Assembly: GCF_964355755.1 (NCBI RefSeq)
Contig: NC_092677.1
Coordinates: forward strand, 8,189,001-8,253,000
Source of the DNA: Antedon mediterranea
Taxonomy: Eukaryota > Echinodermata > Crinoidea > Comatulida > Antedonidae
Direction: 5' to 3'
DNA length: 64,000 nt
Shown here: positions 1 through 13,400 of the stretch, one piece after another
Layout of the letters: each line of letters begins with the position of its first letter
Numbering within the stretch: the first letter of the stretch is position 1
Translations under genes and position numbers: made by a program
The notes under the pieces: model-generated
What the model was told of the DNA's origin: nothing
The model's input: the letters and a program-made list of their open reading frames with translations, nothing else
Database searches by the model: none

Positions 1-1
1 C

Positions 2-1281
2 AACCCAGAAGTTCTTAAAAATTATAGACCGGTTTCAAATTTATCCTTTGTTTCGAAGCTTATTGAGCGTGTTGTTGCAGTTAGACTCTCTAAGCATATG
101 TCAAATCACAACCTCCATGAAACTACCAATCAGCATACAAAGCTAACCACAGTGTGGAGACAGCGCTTCTACGTGTTCAGAATGACGTTTTGACATCAAT
201 AGATAATCAAGAACTTGTTATTCTAGTTTTACTAGACTTATCGGCTGCTTTTGACACAGTAGATCACTCACTGCTTCTTCATAGATTGTCACATGATATT
301 GGGGTAAGAGATCAAGCATTGTCTTGGTTCACATCATATCTAAGGAACAGAACCCAGGCCGTCTGCATTGGTGATGTTTCATCAGATGACCTTCCTCTAT
401 TATGTGGCGTCCCACAAGGTTCGGTGCTTGGACCACAGCTGTTTCCCATCTATGTTGCCCCAGTTGCTGAAATAATACGAAGACACGGATTATGTCATCA
501 TTTCTATGCAGATGATATACAAATCTACGGTTCTGTCAAGCCTTGCCAGACCAAGTTTCTGTCCGCCGTAAAACGGTTAGAAGCATGCACTGCTGAGATT
601 AGAAAATGGATGGGCTCCAACTTCCTCAAGCTAAATGATAAAAAGACCGATGTGATGCTATTTGGTTCTGTTCAGCAGAGAAAAAAGATCCGGATTGATG
701 GCCTACATATTGCTGGCGTACTAGTCAATCCATCATCAGAAGTTCGTAACCTTGGTGTTCAACTTGATTGTAAAATGACCATGGAATCACATATCAACAA
801 AATCTGCCGATCTGCTATTTTCCATTTATGTAACATCGCCAAGATCCGACGTTACTTCAACCATTGTGCAACAGAGCAGATTGCACATGCTTGTGTTACC
901 AGTCGGCTTGATATGGGAAATTCCCTGCTGTATGGTCTGCCAAAGAAGCAGTTGCGGACTCTCCAGAAGGTGCAAAATTGGGCAGCTCGCTTGGTGATGT
1001 GTGCCAAGAAGTATGATCACGTCACACAATTGTTCAAAGAGTTAAATTGGCTACCCATGGAGTCACGTGTTAAATTTAAGATCCTGCTGCTGGTGTTCCG
1101 ATGCCTAAATAGTTGCGCTCCAAAATATCTCTCAGAATTGTTGACAGTCAAGAAGGGAAAGCGAGAACTACGATCTAGTCATCAGGTTCTACTGGACATT
1201 CCAAGGAGCAAACATAGTTGGGGAGATCGGACTCTCAGTGTTGCTGGACCTAGGCTTTTTTTACAGCGCCATGAGCAATGA
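2..1281 (+). pseudogene. Decayed CR1/Jockey-type non-LTR retrotransposon, reverse transcriptase and 3' end
   Basis: This is the C-terminal part of a non-LTR retrotransposon polymerase, entering from beyond the left edge. Reverse transcriptase motifs appear in order: the NYRPVSNLS block near the edge, motif A with LDLSAAFDTVDH at about 238-273, motif B with GVPQGSVLGP at about 409-438, and the catalytic FYADD at about 502-516. The frame shifts near base 125: bases 2-124 read in one frame, and everything from about 127 reads in another, consistent with one lost base. The C-terminus also looks internally deleted, because the usual region after the SVAGPRLF block is missing and a stop follows at 1279-1281. 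The 3' flank ends in a GGCGCTATATAAAT-like stretch and ATTGATTGA repeats, typical of 3' ends in this group. The copy is therefore dead. Assignment to the CR1/Jockey group is confident; the exact clade is not. Confidence 0.9.
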
Positions 1282-2336
1282 ATGTTGGAATGGCGCTATA
1301 TAAATCGAACGATTGATTGAAAGTACATGTCACGATACACCACTACGACGTTTATATTATTGGTAATTATTAATTAATACAAACGTTGAGAAGGAACTGT
1401 CAGTATAAAGTTTATTTGTATATAATAATGTGTTTATATATCTAACAGTAGAGCCTAACCACAATCTCAGTAATAAAGTTTATTTGCATATAGTTTTATA
1501 TTACATCTAACAGTACGAACATTCACAGTAAGAAATGTTCGATTCAAATGAGGACCAAAAATAGTTAATAGGTATTTACAGTATTGTCAAACTATTGCAA
1601 GTTTATTCTCAAAGGGCCCATATATTTACCTACCGTATGATTTAAACCAAGGGCTCATAAATGTACCTACTTGTGTTAAACCAAACTCTGGCAGACTGAG
1701 AGATTGGGATGTTCCATTCATCGCAAATCAATACATTTGTATAGGCCTAATCGTATATTAAATCTATCAAAATAGTATTTTTTTAAGAAAATCGGCCTGT
1801 CTTCAACATTATGATGATGTACTATAGCTGTTCAACCAGTTTTCAATTATCGTAGGAGGAGAGAGGAAAATGCGAAGCCTCCTCCTCGCATTTTTGTGGC
1901 GGGTATTTTTCAAGATGGACATCCATTAGACAGTGTATACCACGATCGGAAAACACCCCTATTTGGGGCAAATCGTTGAACCTAAATTCGTTTTAATCGT
2001 CAATAACTAATTATCTAACTTAATTTAATTAGTAAACAGGGTTACATCAGGTGGTTAAAATCAGTACCGAAAGTACGAACCAACTTTATATACCATCGAG
2101 TAAAAATTCTAGAAGTAAGGCGCGATTTACCGAATTTTGCCCTTACGTAAATTTATATATAGATGCCAGGTCAATTTTGATAAATAGCAGTTTTTAAAGT
2201 ACTCACTCGCTTTGATGTTATGCAGCCAAGCACCAGGCAACACGTACCTGCGCTTCGCTCAAATTTACCGCAGTCATATTTTGGACGGCGCCCTCAATAT
2301 TTCGTTACCATGCGAAACAAGATATTTACTGGCTTA

Positions 2337-2373
2337 CGAAAACGAATACGTGTGCGTGACGTATCCGTTTTCG
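2337..2373. repeat. Hairpin with 14 bp arms
   Basis: CGAAAACGAATACG is followed nine bases later by CGTATCCGTTTTCG, its complement with one mismatch. Looser outer pairing (GCGAAAC, TTACGAA and their complements) extends to about 2311-2401, so this may be the core of a small foldback transposon. Confidence 0.5.
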
Positions 2374-2730
2374 TTAATATCGTATTCGTAAGATTGCGAA
2401 ACCTCTCTAATTAACAGATCTTGAATTAAAATAAAGCTACACAACATTAAAGGCAATCATTTCTTTTTGCTGAATAACATAAACCCACACATAGTAGGCT
2501 AAAGATACTTACATCGAATTGTTGTGGTCAAACCCTGCAGAAACATCCCGTTTGTCCACTCGAGATACTAAGGATCTTTCGCGTTTAAGACGCGTCAGTA
2601 CTCGACGTAGCTATCGAGTAAAAAATCCAATCATACTGCGCACATTCAGAAACACAATAGGAGTGCGTAGTAGATTAGTATCTAGATTAGATATCTAATA
2701 TCTGTGTATTCGAGTGTCGCCTCGTGAAAA

Positions 2731-2919
2731 CGAAACCCTTCTTATCGGCGTATGTGGTCTTCTGGTTAATCTAGTTGACAGATAGACAGAATACAAGCGG
2801 GTTCTCTATCAACAATGCTACTGTACTATACTAGACTGTTTCTAAACCTAATTAAGAACTAATTATGAATAATTTTATACGCGCAACGTCATAAAAATAA
2901 ACATGAATATATCCATGTT
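2731..2919 (+). repeat. Direct duplication, copy 1
   Basis: This matches 3644-3834 in the same orientation with few differences. Shared landmarks are CTAGTTGACAGATAGACAGA, CAACAATGCTACTGTACTA and CGCAACGTCATAAAAATAA. The two copies are about 913 bp apart. Confidence 0.8.
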
Positions 2920-3643
2920 GATTTAAGCTGCGAGCATCTACAATTTATGCTACTTTCATGTAGATTATTTGATTAAACATGACAATATTTGTATAGGCAA
3001 ATTCCGTAATACAGAGTCACATGTGTTTCACATATGATTTCTGTAGGCCTATATGTATGTATAATTTAATTACAGTAAACCGATATATAAATTATAAAAA
3101 GGAAATTGGTTTTTCAAATTTCATCTTCAACCTATCTTTTTAGTAATTAGTTCATATTTAGATTAACATTTTGTTGAATGTCAATTGTAACTAAAATGTA
3201 TTAATGTGTAGATGTATGTATTAATTTCGCCGTCGTATTAGTTGTAATAACGTTAGTATCAGAAAAGATACATCATAACATCATAATGGATATAGAGAAA
3301 TAAAGAGACATGAATATAACGTCCTACCGATATAATACCAATGTTCAGTTTTATAAAGCAGCCGATTCTCGGTACTTATATCTATTTCAGAAGTAAAGGT
3401 GGTTTTGGTAATCACGTGGCATTTCGTTACGTTTGTTAAATTCAATCGTTCAAATCGCGTCTATATAAGTTCTTTTTTATTTATTTGTATATATATATTA
3501 TTTGAGATTGGGAAATTCATCAACCACATTTTTGGTTATTCTGAAAAGTTATTAACCTGCATAGGAATATTCGTCGAATTGTTAGGTCCAAAAAGGTTCA
3601 GTAGTAGTTTAAAAGTGTGTAGTGTTTTAAAATTCGATATCTA

Positions 3644-3834
3644 CGAAACCTTTCGTATCGGCGTATAGTACCGTAGTCTTCTAGCTAATCTAGTTGACAG
3701 ATAGACAGAATACAAGTGAGTTCACTATCAACAATGCTACTGTACTAGACTGTTTCTAAACCTAATTGAGAACTAATTATGAATAAAATTTAAACGCGCA
3801 ACGTCATAAAAATAAGCATGAATATATCAATGTT
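3644..3834 (+). repeat. Direct duplication, copy 2
   Basis: Second copy of 2731-2919. A further short repeat (TTGGTTATTCTGAA, then GAATTGTTAGGTCCAAAAAG) occurs on both sides of it, near 3531 and 3834, so the area has been duplicated more than once. Confidence 0.8.
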
Positions 3835-6800
3835 TTGGTTATTCTGAAATGAATATGAATATCTGAATTGTTAGGTCCAAAAAGGTTGAGTAGTACTGTA
3901 GTATAAAAATTGGCATCGCTTTAATGCTCCAAGGTATTGCGCAGAATGAAATCTATTTAATAGAGAATGAAGATAGATTGTACATTAATGGTGATTACAA
4001 CACGACTTTAATTAGAAACCGAAGCATGTAATAAAATATAAATCAAAGTAAGCAATCATACTTATGCAATCATGAACTATTGGGAAATTATTGTGTTACA
4101 AATTAAATGCATTTTCTTAGCCTCGAAATGTAAAACTATACACACAGTATAGATGGCTTGAATATACGAAGGATTATCATAATAGTGCCACTATCCGTCT
4201 TGTTTCCGTAAAATCGATCGACCAAATAGTCCCGAATATTGAAGGGGACTACTGAACTCATACGCATGCGTAGATTAATCGTTCGTATTAATATATTATA
4301 CAGTATTATTACCATCTCACTCATCTACCATCCTGATACAAACATTCGCTGTATTTTCGCGCAAGGTATTTACAACTAGTAAGCTGAACACATTGTCTAG
4401 TCAAATTTATAACAATTCTATTTAATAAGAAATTGTAAAAAATATTATTAGATTCAATTTTACTCTATGATTCAATTAGTTACAAAAACGTAACAGGCCT
4501 ACGTGTAATTTGCGGTTCTTATTCATTGTTATATCAGTATCTTAATTTAGCGCAATTTATATTGCTAACAAGAACTCATCATAATAGTTTAAATCCATAT
4601 CGAGTTGGGCATTTGATTAGAGTCTAAATAAAGTTAGTCATCTGATTGGATTATGCATGAAGATATTCATCATCAATTTCAGCAGAGAACCTGACGTACT
4701 AAATTGACTTTTAGATATATACCATTCTGTCAACTTCGATTAGTCAATACAGGTTATTGCTTTTCGGGTTGCGAACATCTGCACAAATGTACGTGAATTT
4801 GCCAAATTTGTCGTCGCAAAACCTTCCACGACAATTACAGTGAACACTAGATGTGGACTCGTCCCCATGCCGAGTTGGAAGGTAACATTAAACGCTAAAA
4901 ATGTAATAATATTTATTTAAGTATGAATTTAATTATTTGTATGCCTATTTAGTTTTGGACAAAATCAATATCACATTCAATTTGTTGAAATTATGTTGTA
5001 TTCATTTGAAATAGTAAAATATATGTACGTCAAAACGATATTTCTATACGGAAATTATACTCGATCAATCAAATGTTAAATTAAACAATCTTAAGATTTT
5101 TTTTGTTTTTAATATTCACAATATGTTTAGTTATTTTTTGTCACAATTTTTGTTGTATTTTTGTTGTCTTATCTTCGGTGGTTGTGTGTAAACATTTACG
5201 CTCTGAATCGAATTGTAATATCAACTCTTACAATAATGTTAGGCCTATATACATTGAGTTAAACAAAGATTATTCAAATTTTACATGTTATGAGAAATAC
5301 TTATGCTTTGGTCTGTTTTAAAAAGTCAGTGGACATAGAGACAAACATTACGTGTTTACCTTTTCGTATAATTATTGACGATTATCGAATTGGACGGAAC
5401 ACTGATCAGATAAATGTGAGCGTAATTACCAGTCTATGTTTCTGCAATTAATCTGGTTTCCGCCTCACTAACCCCAGAAAATAGCACAACAAATTGAAGG
5501 TAATTGCTTTGGAAACTACTCATATGGATTTTCAACACGTCTCTATAAGGCTGAGCTGTGAGCCTCAAGTAAGACGAATAAATAGTACTGTATTATTGAT
5601 GAGCAAAATATAAATCCCTTACACTTGATTTGTATTCTGTATGAATAATTTCATGAATCTTCAAGGAATTTCATTTAGCTTTTAAAAGTTTTATACACTA
5701 TAGATTTTTCAAATATAGCTAGCATTATTTATCTTTTTTTCACGAAGCTAGAGAAAATGGCTTCAAATAACAAATTCTCTTTAAACCAATAAAATCTTTA
5801 ACGAAGAAAACTAAGGAGAAAGAGGGAGTTGGAAATAGTTTGCTGCAATAGTTGAGTTGCATACATTTTGTAGCTCTTGTGTAGGGTCATGTACATTATT
5901 ATTCAATATGATCAATGATGATCATAATATCCTAAACATAAATTGATGGCAAACCATATTTTCATTTATTTATACATGGGAGGCCTACTTAAATATAAAC
6001 TTATCCAGTACATGTATATATAATAATATTAATAGCCACTTAGTAAGCCTTCGTTCAGAAACAGACTTATATCGAGTGTGTATGACCAATGTCCCATATA
6101 ACATCGATAGATCTAAATATTAACATGTATAGACGGGATGGGGTGGTTAGAGCTAAATTTCTTTTTTCGGATACACGATCATTTTGGATCGTTGTTTTAT
6201 TGTCATGCGAAAGGAATTATTACGTAATTTGAAACAAAATGCACCATGAGATAAACACGTAATATCTCACATTTTAAATATTGCTTACCGTAATTTATTT
6301 CAAACAAGTCCGTTTTCTTCGAACATGCCGTTCTGAATTCATATTTTAAAATCTGATTCTATTTTGATGAATAATATTAAGTGTTTTACTTTCCGTATTC
6401 TGAATCGACCGTGACCCGAGGAAGTCCAGACTTCGTCATGTTTTACTTGTTTTTCTCTAAAAATTGGTTCATCCAGCAATTAAAGTTAGTTTCCGTTCCA
6501 CATTTTTTGAATAATGACGGGTAGTTGGCCGAATTATGACTTCCGTGTGCTATAATTCGTCGTGTTTGTACACAATTTGATTGGTCAAAATGTGTTGCTT
6601 TGATAATTAAGTAAAATACAATCAAGTAAGCTCATTAAGAAATACACACAGCAGCTACGCTTAGTTAGTTCTAGGAATTCGTACTCTTAAAATAATTACG
6701 CAATATGTGTTCATTCGAGGAATTATTTTATACATTGAGCATTAAAAAAAAGATACGGGAAGGGAAAATACCTTACTTTGATATTATTCAGGAAATACAG

Positions 6801-7107
6801 ATTTTAAAACATGGTTAATTATCAAGAAAACTTGTAAACGCCCGGAAACAGGAAATTTGGATTGTATTTTTATGCAAAAAAAAACAATTCCAGATCCAAT
6901 GAAAAAACTGTAGCTAAAAAAAGTAGCTATTTCTAATACTACAACTATTACATCATGTGTTTTGCTGTGTGCATTTTCATATTGTTTTTATTATTCCTAC
7001 ACATATTATGTAGGCCTCAGTAGTAGGTATCAGTGGCTGGATCTCAATGGAGATAAAAAAAAATCGAAAAGCTAAATCAAAACGATAGCCGGAAAACTTA
7101 GCAGAGC

Positions 7108-7134
7108 TTTCGGACAACACTAGCCCTTCATCAG
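7108..7134 (-). ncRNA. Hammerhead-ribozyme-like core, probable Penelope-like element remnant
   Basis: On the minus strand the sequence reads CTGATGA, then a possible stem II (GGGC, a seven-base loop, GTCC with one G-U pair), then GAAAGC. The order CUGAUGA, stem II, GAAA is the conserved hammerhead core. From memory, cores of this kind occur in the terminal repeats of Penelope-like retroelements of marine animals. I did not find a coding part of such an element nearby, and stems I and III are not clear, so this may be an inactive remnant. Confidence 0.45.
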
Positions 7135-7970
7135 TGCAAGTGAAGGTACTTTGGACAAAGATAGATATAGATATAGTCAGGCAAGACTGCCTGAGTGGAC
7201 AGGAAAAAAAGAAATAAACAAAAGAGTATATTTATGCCTAGTTCTGACGCTCACAAGAATAACTTATTGTATTGTGAATTTTTAACTTTGAACAAACGAA
7301 AATAATGTCAAACCACTTTAGGCCTACATATTATTATGTTACTTTATCTGACCATGAAAGTACTTCTTTTCGTTTACGTTCAGATAATGCATGCTATGGT
7401 CAATTTCTATTGTGTTGGTGAATTCTTCATTATAATTATATCAAAATTATGTATAAATCAGTGCACTGCCTATGTTGACCCGTAGTTACCTTAACGCGAC
7501 AGAATTACCCTTCATTTAACAAAAACATTGATGTTGGTAATTTGCTTTTGTCTGACCAGTTTGTCTGTATGCTAACTAACGAATTTATAATAACGATTAC
7601 TCATTTGAAACAGTAACCATTATGCTATTATCGACTATTTTGTTTTTAACATATCATTTAGTATACGTATTGTCATTTTAAATGCTAAATAAATGGAATT
7701 TTAATTTAATCATCCTTAATACAAAACATATTGAACAAAATATCAGTTCATTCGTTTTGTCTCACCGTAGGTAGGCCTAATGTGATATCTTTTAATTCTT
7801 TGATTTTAAATAAGAAGAACGCTTCTTAATAATCTCGTTTATATACCCAGATAAGAATGCTACCATATCAAACTTCTACCAGTAAGTCTTTCTATATTAC
7901 AAAATCCTATATAATCCGTCATAAATTCCACGAATTATTTTCACTGACAGAATAATTCACACAAATATAA

Positions 7971-7992
7971 ATATATATATATATATATATAT
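7971..7992. repeat. AT dinucleotide microsatellite
   Basis: About eleven uninterrupted AT units in an otherwise featureless AT-rich stretch. Confidence 0.85.
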
Positions 7993-8556
7993 GTAATTGA
8001 GCAAACTTGATAAACATAAAACAATCCATCTCACTATTTTCTTAAGTAATCCGTTCTGTTAATGGATGCCGTTGTTCTTTTGTAAATTTATCCCAGAATG
8101 TTCAATAAAATATGAAATGTGTCCCATTAAACAAAATTGCTATAACATTAATGTAGGCCCACCAAATAATACTAGCATCTGTACTTACATGTTTTAGTAC
8201 CGTGCACTCAGTAGCCTACAGTAAGTCAATCGTATTCAGGCTTATATAGACGATACATCAAAATACAGCCATCATCATATTATAGTCTTTTTAATTGTTC
8301 CTAGAGTACAGGTAAATGCTATAACCGGTGACTAATTAACGGAAATTACATAATTAGGCCTAAAGTATAAACAATAATGTATTCTCATCTTAACATAAGA
8401 CTATAACAAATGTAGTGGATACTAGTATCGTATACGTCATTTGTAACGCTTCATTGATCACATAATTGACCGTGACCTTATTAAATTGGCCTCGTTCATT
8501 TAATTTTTAAATTTGTTATTGTTGTCTGTAGATTTTTCTTCAGCAAATCCTGCAAT

Positions 8557-8672
8557 GATTTACAATAATGATGATGATGTTCCTAATAATAATGATGACA
8601 ATGACGATGGAGTGGACCACCCGGTGATGATGATGGAGATGATAATGGTGATGATTTATGATAATGATAATT
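8557..8672. repeat. GAT/AATGAT-rich simple-sequence tract
   Basis: Imperfect repeats of GATGAT, AATAATGAT and GATGATGGAGAT. An open frame across it (8513-8716) is rich in Asp, Asn and Met only because of the repeat. Confidence 0.7.
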
Positions 8673-9953
8673 ATAGGGAAAAAGCGAACAGACGTCTAAC
8701 ATTATATGTGGTATAAAATCAACATAAACGTTGGAGGGGAGGGGAATATTCCTATTTTTACACAGGGTATTTATAATTTTAAAATTAAATAAAAACTGGT
8801 GGTGTGTGTATGTGTGATATGTAGGCCTATACCATTATAATAACAATTGGGTCGGTCCCGATCGATTTTGTACTTTTCGTTTTGGGCCTACAGTAGCAAA
8901 AAGTAAAATAACATATTTTTGTGAAAATTCCAATGGATCCCATGCCCATCGTGTGGTTAAGAAGAAATTAACAATATGTTTCTCTTCAGCCGAGATAAGC
9001 TAGTCACATCAACTGGGTATTTTAAACTAATTACTATACACTACTATGATGGCGTTTCAATACGTGTGATTTCGGAGGAATAGTTCATCGATGATGCTAC
9101 AAAGGAGTGAAGGAGGTATTCGCCTAAGGAGAAGGACAGAGACCAGTCAAAGCCTACGTATTAAAGGTTAATCCTATCTAATCCATTTCAATGTGTTTGT
9201 GTTTGCCTTCATAATGATGAAGCCTATATCAAATCATTTTCCGAAATAAAATGGCAAGGTGTTATAATAATGAGTATTAATATTGGATTGATACTGATAC
9301 TGATACTATTTTATTATCGATAGTATTATAAATGGAAATCCATTTGAAATTGGCATGAAATATACAAATTAAAAGATATACTATACAAATTCAGAAGATT
9401 ACAACTAAATAGGCCTACACAAAATATACATTAAAAGCTGGGTTATGTATAGGGCCTAATACATACAGAAGAAAAGCTTGTATCATACAATTTTTAAAAC
9501 TTTAAAACATACAATACAAAAAGGAAGAATTGCACAATGATACGTTAACACTACAGTTTCCTATCTTTTTTGCCGTGAGTTTATCAAAGGTAGTTTATTG
9601 ATTAGGCCTACTCGATCGCGTATGAATTTGTCCTAGTTTATAGGAAAGTTATGCAGGATCACTTACTCACAACTTGAGGGCGACAGACACCAAAGTTGAG
9701 AGGGATTTGATATATCTCGGATTATATGCTGTCATTCCCATTTGAATAGAAACAAAATGTTATCGGCTCATTCGGTGGGTTTATTGTTTGTTTCCCTATG
9801 AATAATAAACGGAACCAACAAACCAATTAAAAAATATTAGCGAATTATATAATTATATAAAATAACGTAACCATTATTATTTGCACATTTCAAATTCACT
9901 TAAATAGAAAAAGATATTTACATTGTTAAATGTTCCACATTGGGGTTATTATA

Positions 9954-10113
9954 CAAATAATGAATGTTTATGAGTGCAATGGTACAAATAATGGCACGAG
10001 GTGAATGATGAAAGGTTATATCAACGAGGCAAAGCCGAGTTGATATAACCTTTCATCATTCACCAAGTGCCATTATTTGTACCATTACACGAATACAAAA
10101 CATTCATTATTTG
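9954..10113. mobile_element. Foldback (MITE-like) element, near-perfect palindrome
   Basis: The left arm 9954-10025 and right arm 10039-10113 are reverse complements with a few small differences (landmarks CAATGGTACAAATAATGGCAC and GGTGAATGATGAAAGG with their complements). The loop of 13 bases is GAGGCAAAGCCGA. There is no room for a gene, so it is a non-autonomous foldback element. It lies about 340 bp downstream of the stop codon of the minus-strand SLC17 gene, so it could be transcribed in its 3' end. Confidence 0.85.
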
Positions 10114-10455
10114 TTTTATATAACATCTAGACGTTTTTTTTTCGTACACAAAAATGTTTCAAAAAGTACTATTTAACGATCGTTGAATAGTGCGTACTAT
10201 TGCACGCCATGTGACCCACATTCGTCCAATCAAATGACAGGAATTTATATAGGTGTTATATAATATACAATATGCAACATTCCGTATTAGGCCTATACAG
10301 TTGGATAGATGTTAAAAACATCTTTTTCCCTGGCTGTACACGTTAAAGTTTCTGCAGTTTTTCTTATTTTGTTCTATCTTGGAAAGACATAATCTTGGGG
10401 TAATAATGTACATTGTTATAGTTGCCTAGTCCATATTCTCGTTTCGTGACAATAT

Positions 10456-13400
10456 TTATTTATTAATTAGACCAATTCTCTCATCTTCGTTATTTTTCTG
10501 CTCTGACCAAACTTGCTGTTCAGCTTCGGAAAACATGACAAAATACACCATTCCTAGTAAATTGATTCCACCCGTTAAAGAGAATAAGACAGTCCATCGT
10601 TCGAGAGAATTCTGAAAATAAACATTATTGACATAATTATCATGGTGAGAAGCACGTTCATGGATATGTTAATTCAATTATCTCTTCTACTCATAACATT
10701 TATCTACAGATACTCTTATGATCAAATAAAAGCCTTAAATAAAGAAATGAAAATTAATAAAGGAATTAAGTAAAAATCTATAGTGATTCCGGATTAGCCC
10801 TAGTACAGGCCTAAGTTTATTTTGTTGTGGTAAAATAGCCTACGAATTACTATGGTTTTTTTTTTGTTTTTTGTTTTTTGTTTTTTCTTTATTCGAATTC
10901 ATAAAATAACACAACATAAAAAATACAAAGAATGAATTCAGGGTAACACAAAAAAGTAACCAAAGGTCAAACTTATTTCCATTGTGGCCCTTAAGGATAA
11001 AAACATGGTGGTTATATTTAGCCCTACCTGTTCTTTAATTAGAAGTCCAGTGACAATCGGGATGATGATTCCGGTGCAGCTTGCAAATGTGTGTGTGGCT
11101 CCCGCCACAAATCCAGCATATTCGTCGGCTATATCCATTGCGTTTGGAAAAACTGAAGCACTATTAAAACCATGCACAGCGAAAAACACAATATACAGAA
11201 TCTCAACCGCCAATACATTATAACCAGTGACAACAAGTGGAATAAAACCAACAACAGATAGGACAACACCTGTTTCAAACCAGACATTAGAAAAATTAAA
11301 AGTTTAAACTTTTAATAACTTTTAAACTACATCGTTTAAAAGTGGATAAAATTACCTCCGCTTAGATTTCACTAAAGTTTTAAAAACTGGACTGTAAAAT
11401 ATTAGGCCTACCTAATACAACAAATAGATGTCTTGTTTTCAGAATACTAAGGTATTTTTGTTTAATGATATAGTCCGCAACAGCAGCAGACAGTAAGCCA
11501 GTCACTGCTGCAATACAACTTGGCAATGAGGTTAACAAACCAATCTAAATGATAAACAATAACATTATAAGAACAACTTAAAATTAGTGAGACTTAAGTG
11601 ATAATCTTACAGCTTTAACTAAATTATCAAAATAGGAAACATACTGAAACTATTTTAAAGAATTAAGTTTTAAGTATATCTTTTATCCGTCTCACCTTAT
11701 TTACATTAACCCCAAACATGTTCGAAAAAAACGTAGGTACTTCAATTAGAAAGAAGTTGTAAGCAAACGTAGTAGAAAACTTTGCAACGGCAATGGCCCA
11801 AACCGGCTTCGACGTGAATATATCGTATAGTGGAATCGCACGTGACTGAAAAAAAAGTAATTGAAGGTATTTCCAATAGTTCTTTTTCTAATATCCCTAA
11901 AAATGCTTGAAAACTTAGTAATAGCCCTATACGCTACTTCATCAAATTATTAAATTTTTAATTTTCCCCCTGCGAGCTATTTTTACACGAGTTGTAATTA
12001 TGGTCGATTTTTGATATTTGAAATAAAAGTGAAAAAAATACAAACAAAAGTTTGATAAAATTGTCTAAAGCCTATAGACTATCAAACTAGTTTGACATAA
12101 AATAGTGATGTGCCCAAATATGGCATCACATTCTACTGCCACATTTAATAGTAGACAAAGCTCTGGTTATACTATGCTTTATTAGTAAACTTTATCAAAT
12201 TGTGCAAACTGCTTGTTGGCTCATTTTTAGAAACTAAAGTTTAAACCTAAAGAAACTAGTGTAGAATCTAGGCAAAGGAGGCATTGATACCTTATTCTGA
12301 TTTGGTGTATTACTTATGTATTCATCTTGCTCCGCCGGTGACTCTGAAACGAAGGTTATCCACAGAATTGCTAAAACAGCTCCAAACATACCTTTAACAC
12401 ATAATGAAAAAGTAAAAATACACAAGTACACCCGAGTTAGAGAAGATTGCAATATGCAAACTACTAGAGCCAATCTTGATTGCTACACTCGCCGCGTTGA
12501 CTGCTCTGGCTACACTAACAAACTAGTTTGACAAAACATATGTGATGTGCCCAAATATGGTAGTGATATACCCAAATATGTTACAGTAGTATAATATGAC
12601 ATCATCATTTCCATATATGGGCACATCACATTTGTTTTTCATATAAAGTTTGAGGATAAATACTATAAGGACTTTTAGAAACAAAAAAAAGCATGTTTGA
12701 CTTGCATCGGTTTTAGTTCAAATGGGCAATAAACGAATATAAGCAGGATTCGGGGGATTGAATTTGGCTTAGGCCTGGTAATTGGCTGTGACGTAGTTGA
12801 CATAATCACTATACCCTAGCCTAACAACATATTAAAATTAAAAGTATTGCAATGAACACACAACATTGTGTATGATTAAAAACATTAGTTAATAGTCTAT
12901 TAACTTTAGTGACGTTTAGTAGCTTTATTTGTTATAATAATTCCAATATCAAAATACGTATTAGATGTTGAGGAAAACGAAATTCTTTACTGTATATATA
13001 AAACGACATTGGCCATCCTCCAATCTTGTACGAGGAACAGATCAGTCCGGACGTATAACTTGCAATCACGCCTCCAAATGCCTTGCCTTTAAAATAGTAT
13101 TTAACATGTGTAATATGACGTAGCAGAAACAAAAACATTGGTCTCTATAGGACGCAACGCAAGTACGTAAGCGAAACGCAAATGAGTTGACCAATGACAA
13201 ACGACAGTTCGAATATCGCTTGTGATTGGTCAAACTACTGGCGTTGGGCGTACGTCACGCTTGCGTCACGTTTTATAGCGATCATAATGTACTTTTAGGA
13301 AGATTACTACAGGAGTAGTCTCAGAAACCGTTATGAATGTACACTATGAATCAGATGTCTTTTCACTATTTCTCTCTATTAACATACAGATGCATTTTAT

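Larger units (their letters stand above)
1282..10455. other. Gene-free AT-rich stretch between retroelement and SLC17 cluster
   Basis: I see no exon with splice sites and coding character here. The short open frames have random composition or lie in simple repeats. The stretch holds a 190 bp direct duplication (2731-2919 and 3644-3834), a hairpin at 2337-2373, a hammerhead-like core at 7108-7134, an AT microsatellite near 7971-7992, a GAT-rich tract near 8557-8672, a foldback element at 9954-10113 and more than a dozen copies of TAGGCCTA. Confidence 0.6.

Noticed and set aside
8513-8716. Asp/Asn/Met-rich open frame
   Set aside because: Produced by the GAT-type simple repeat; no splice sites or homology.
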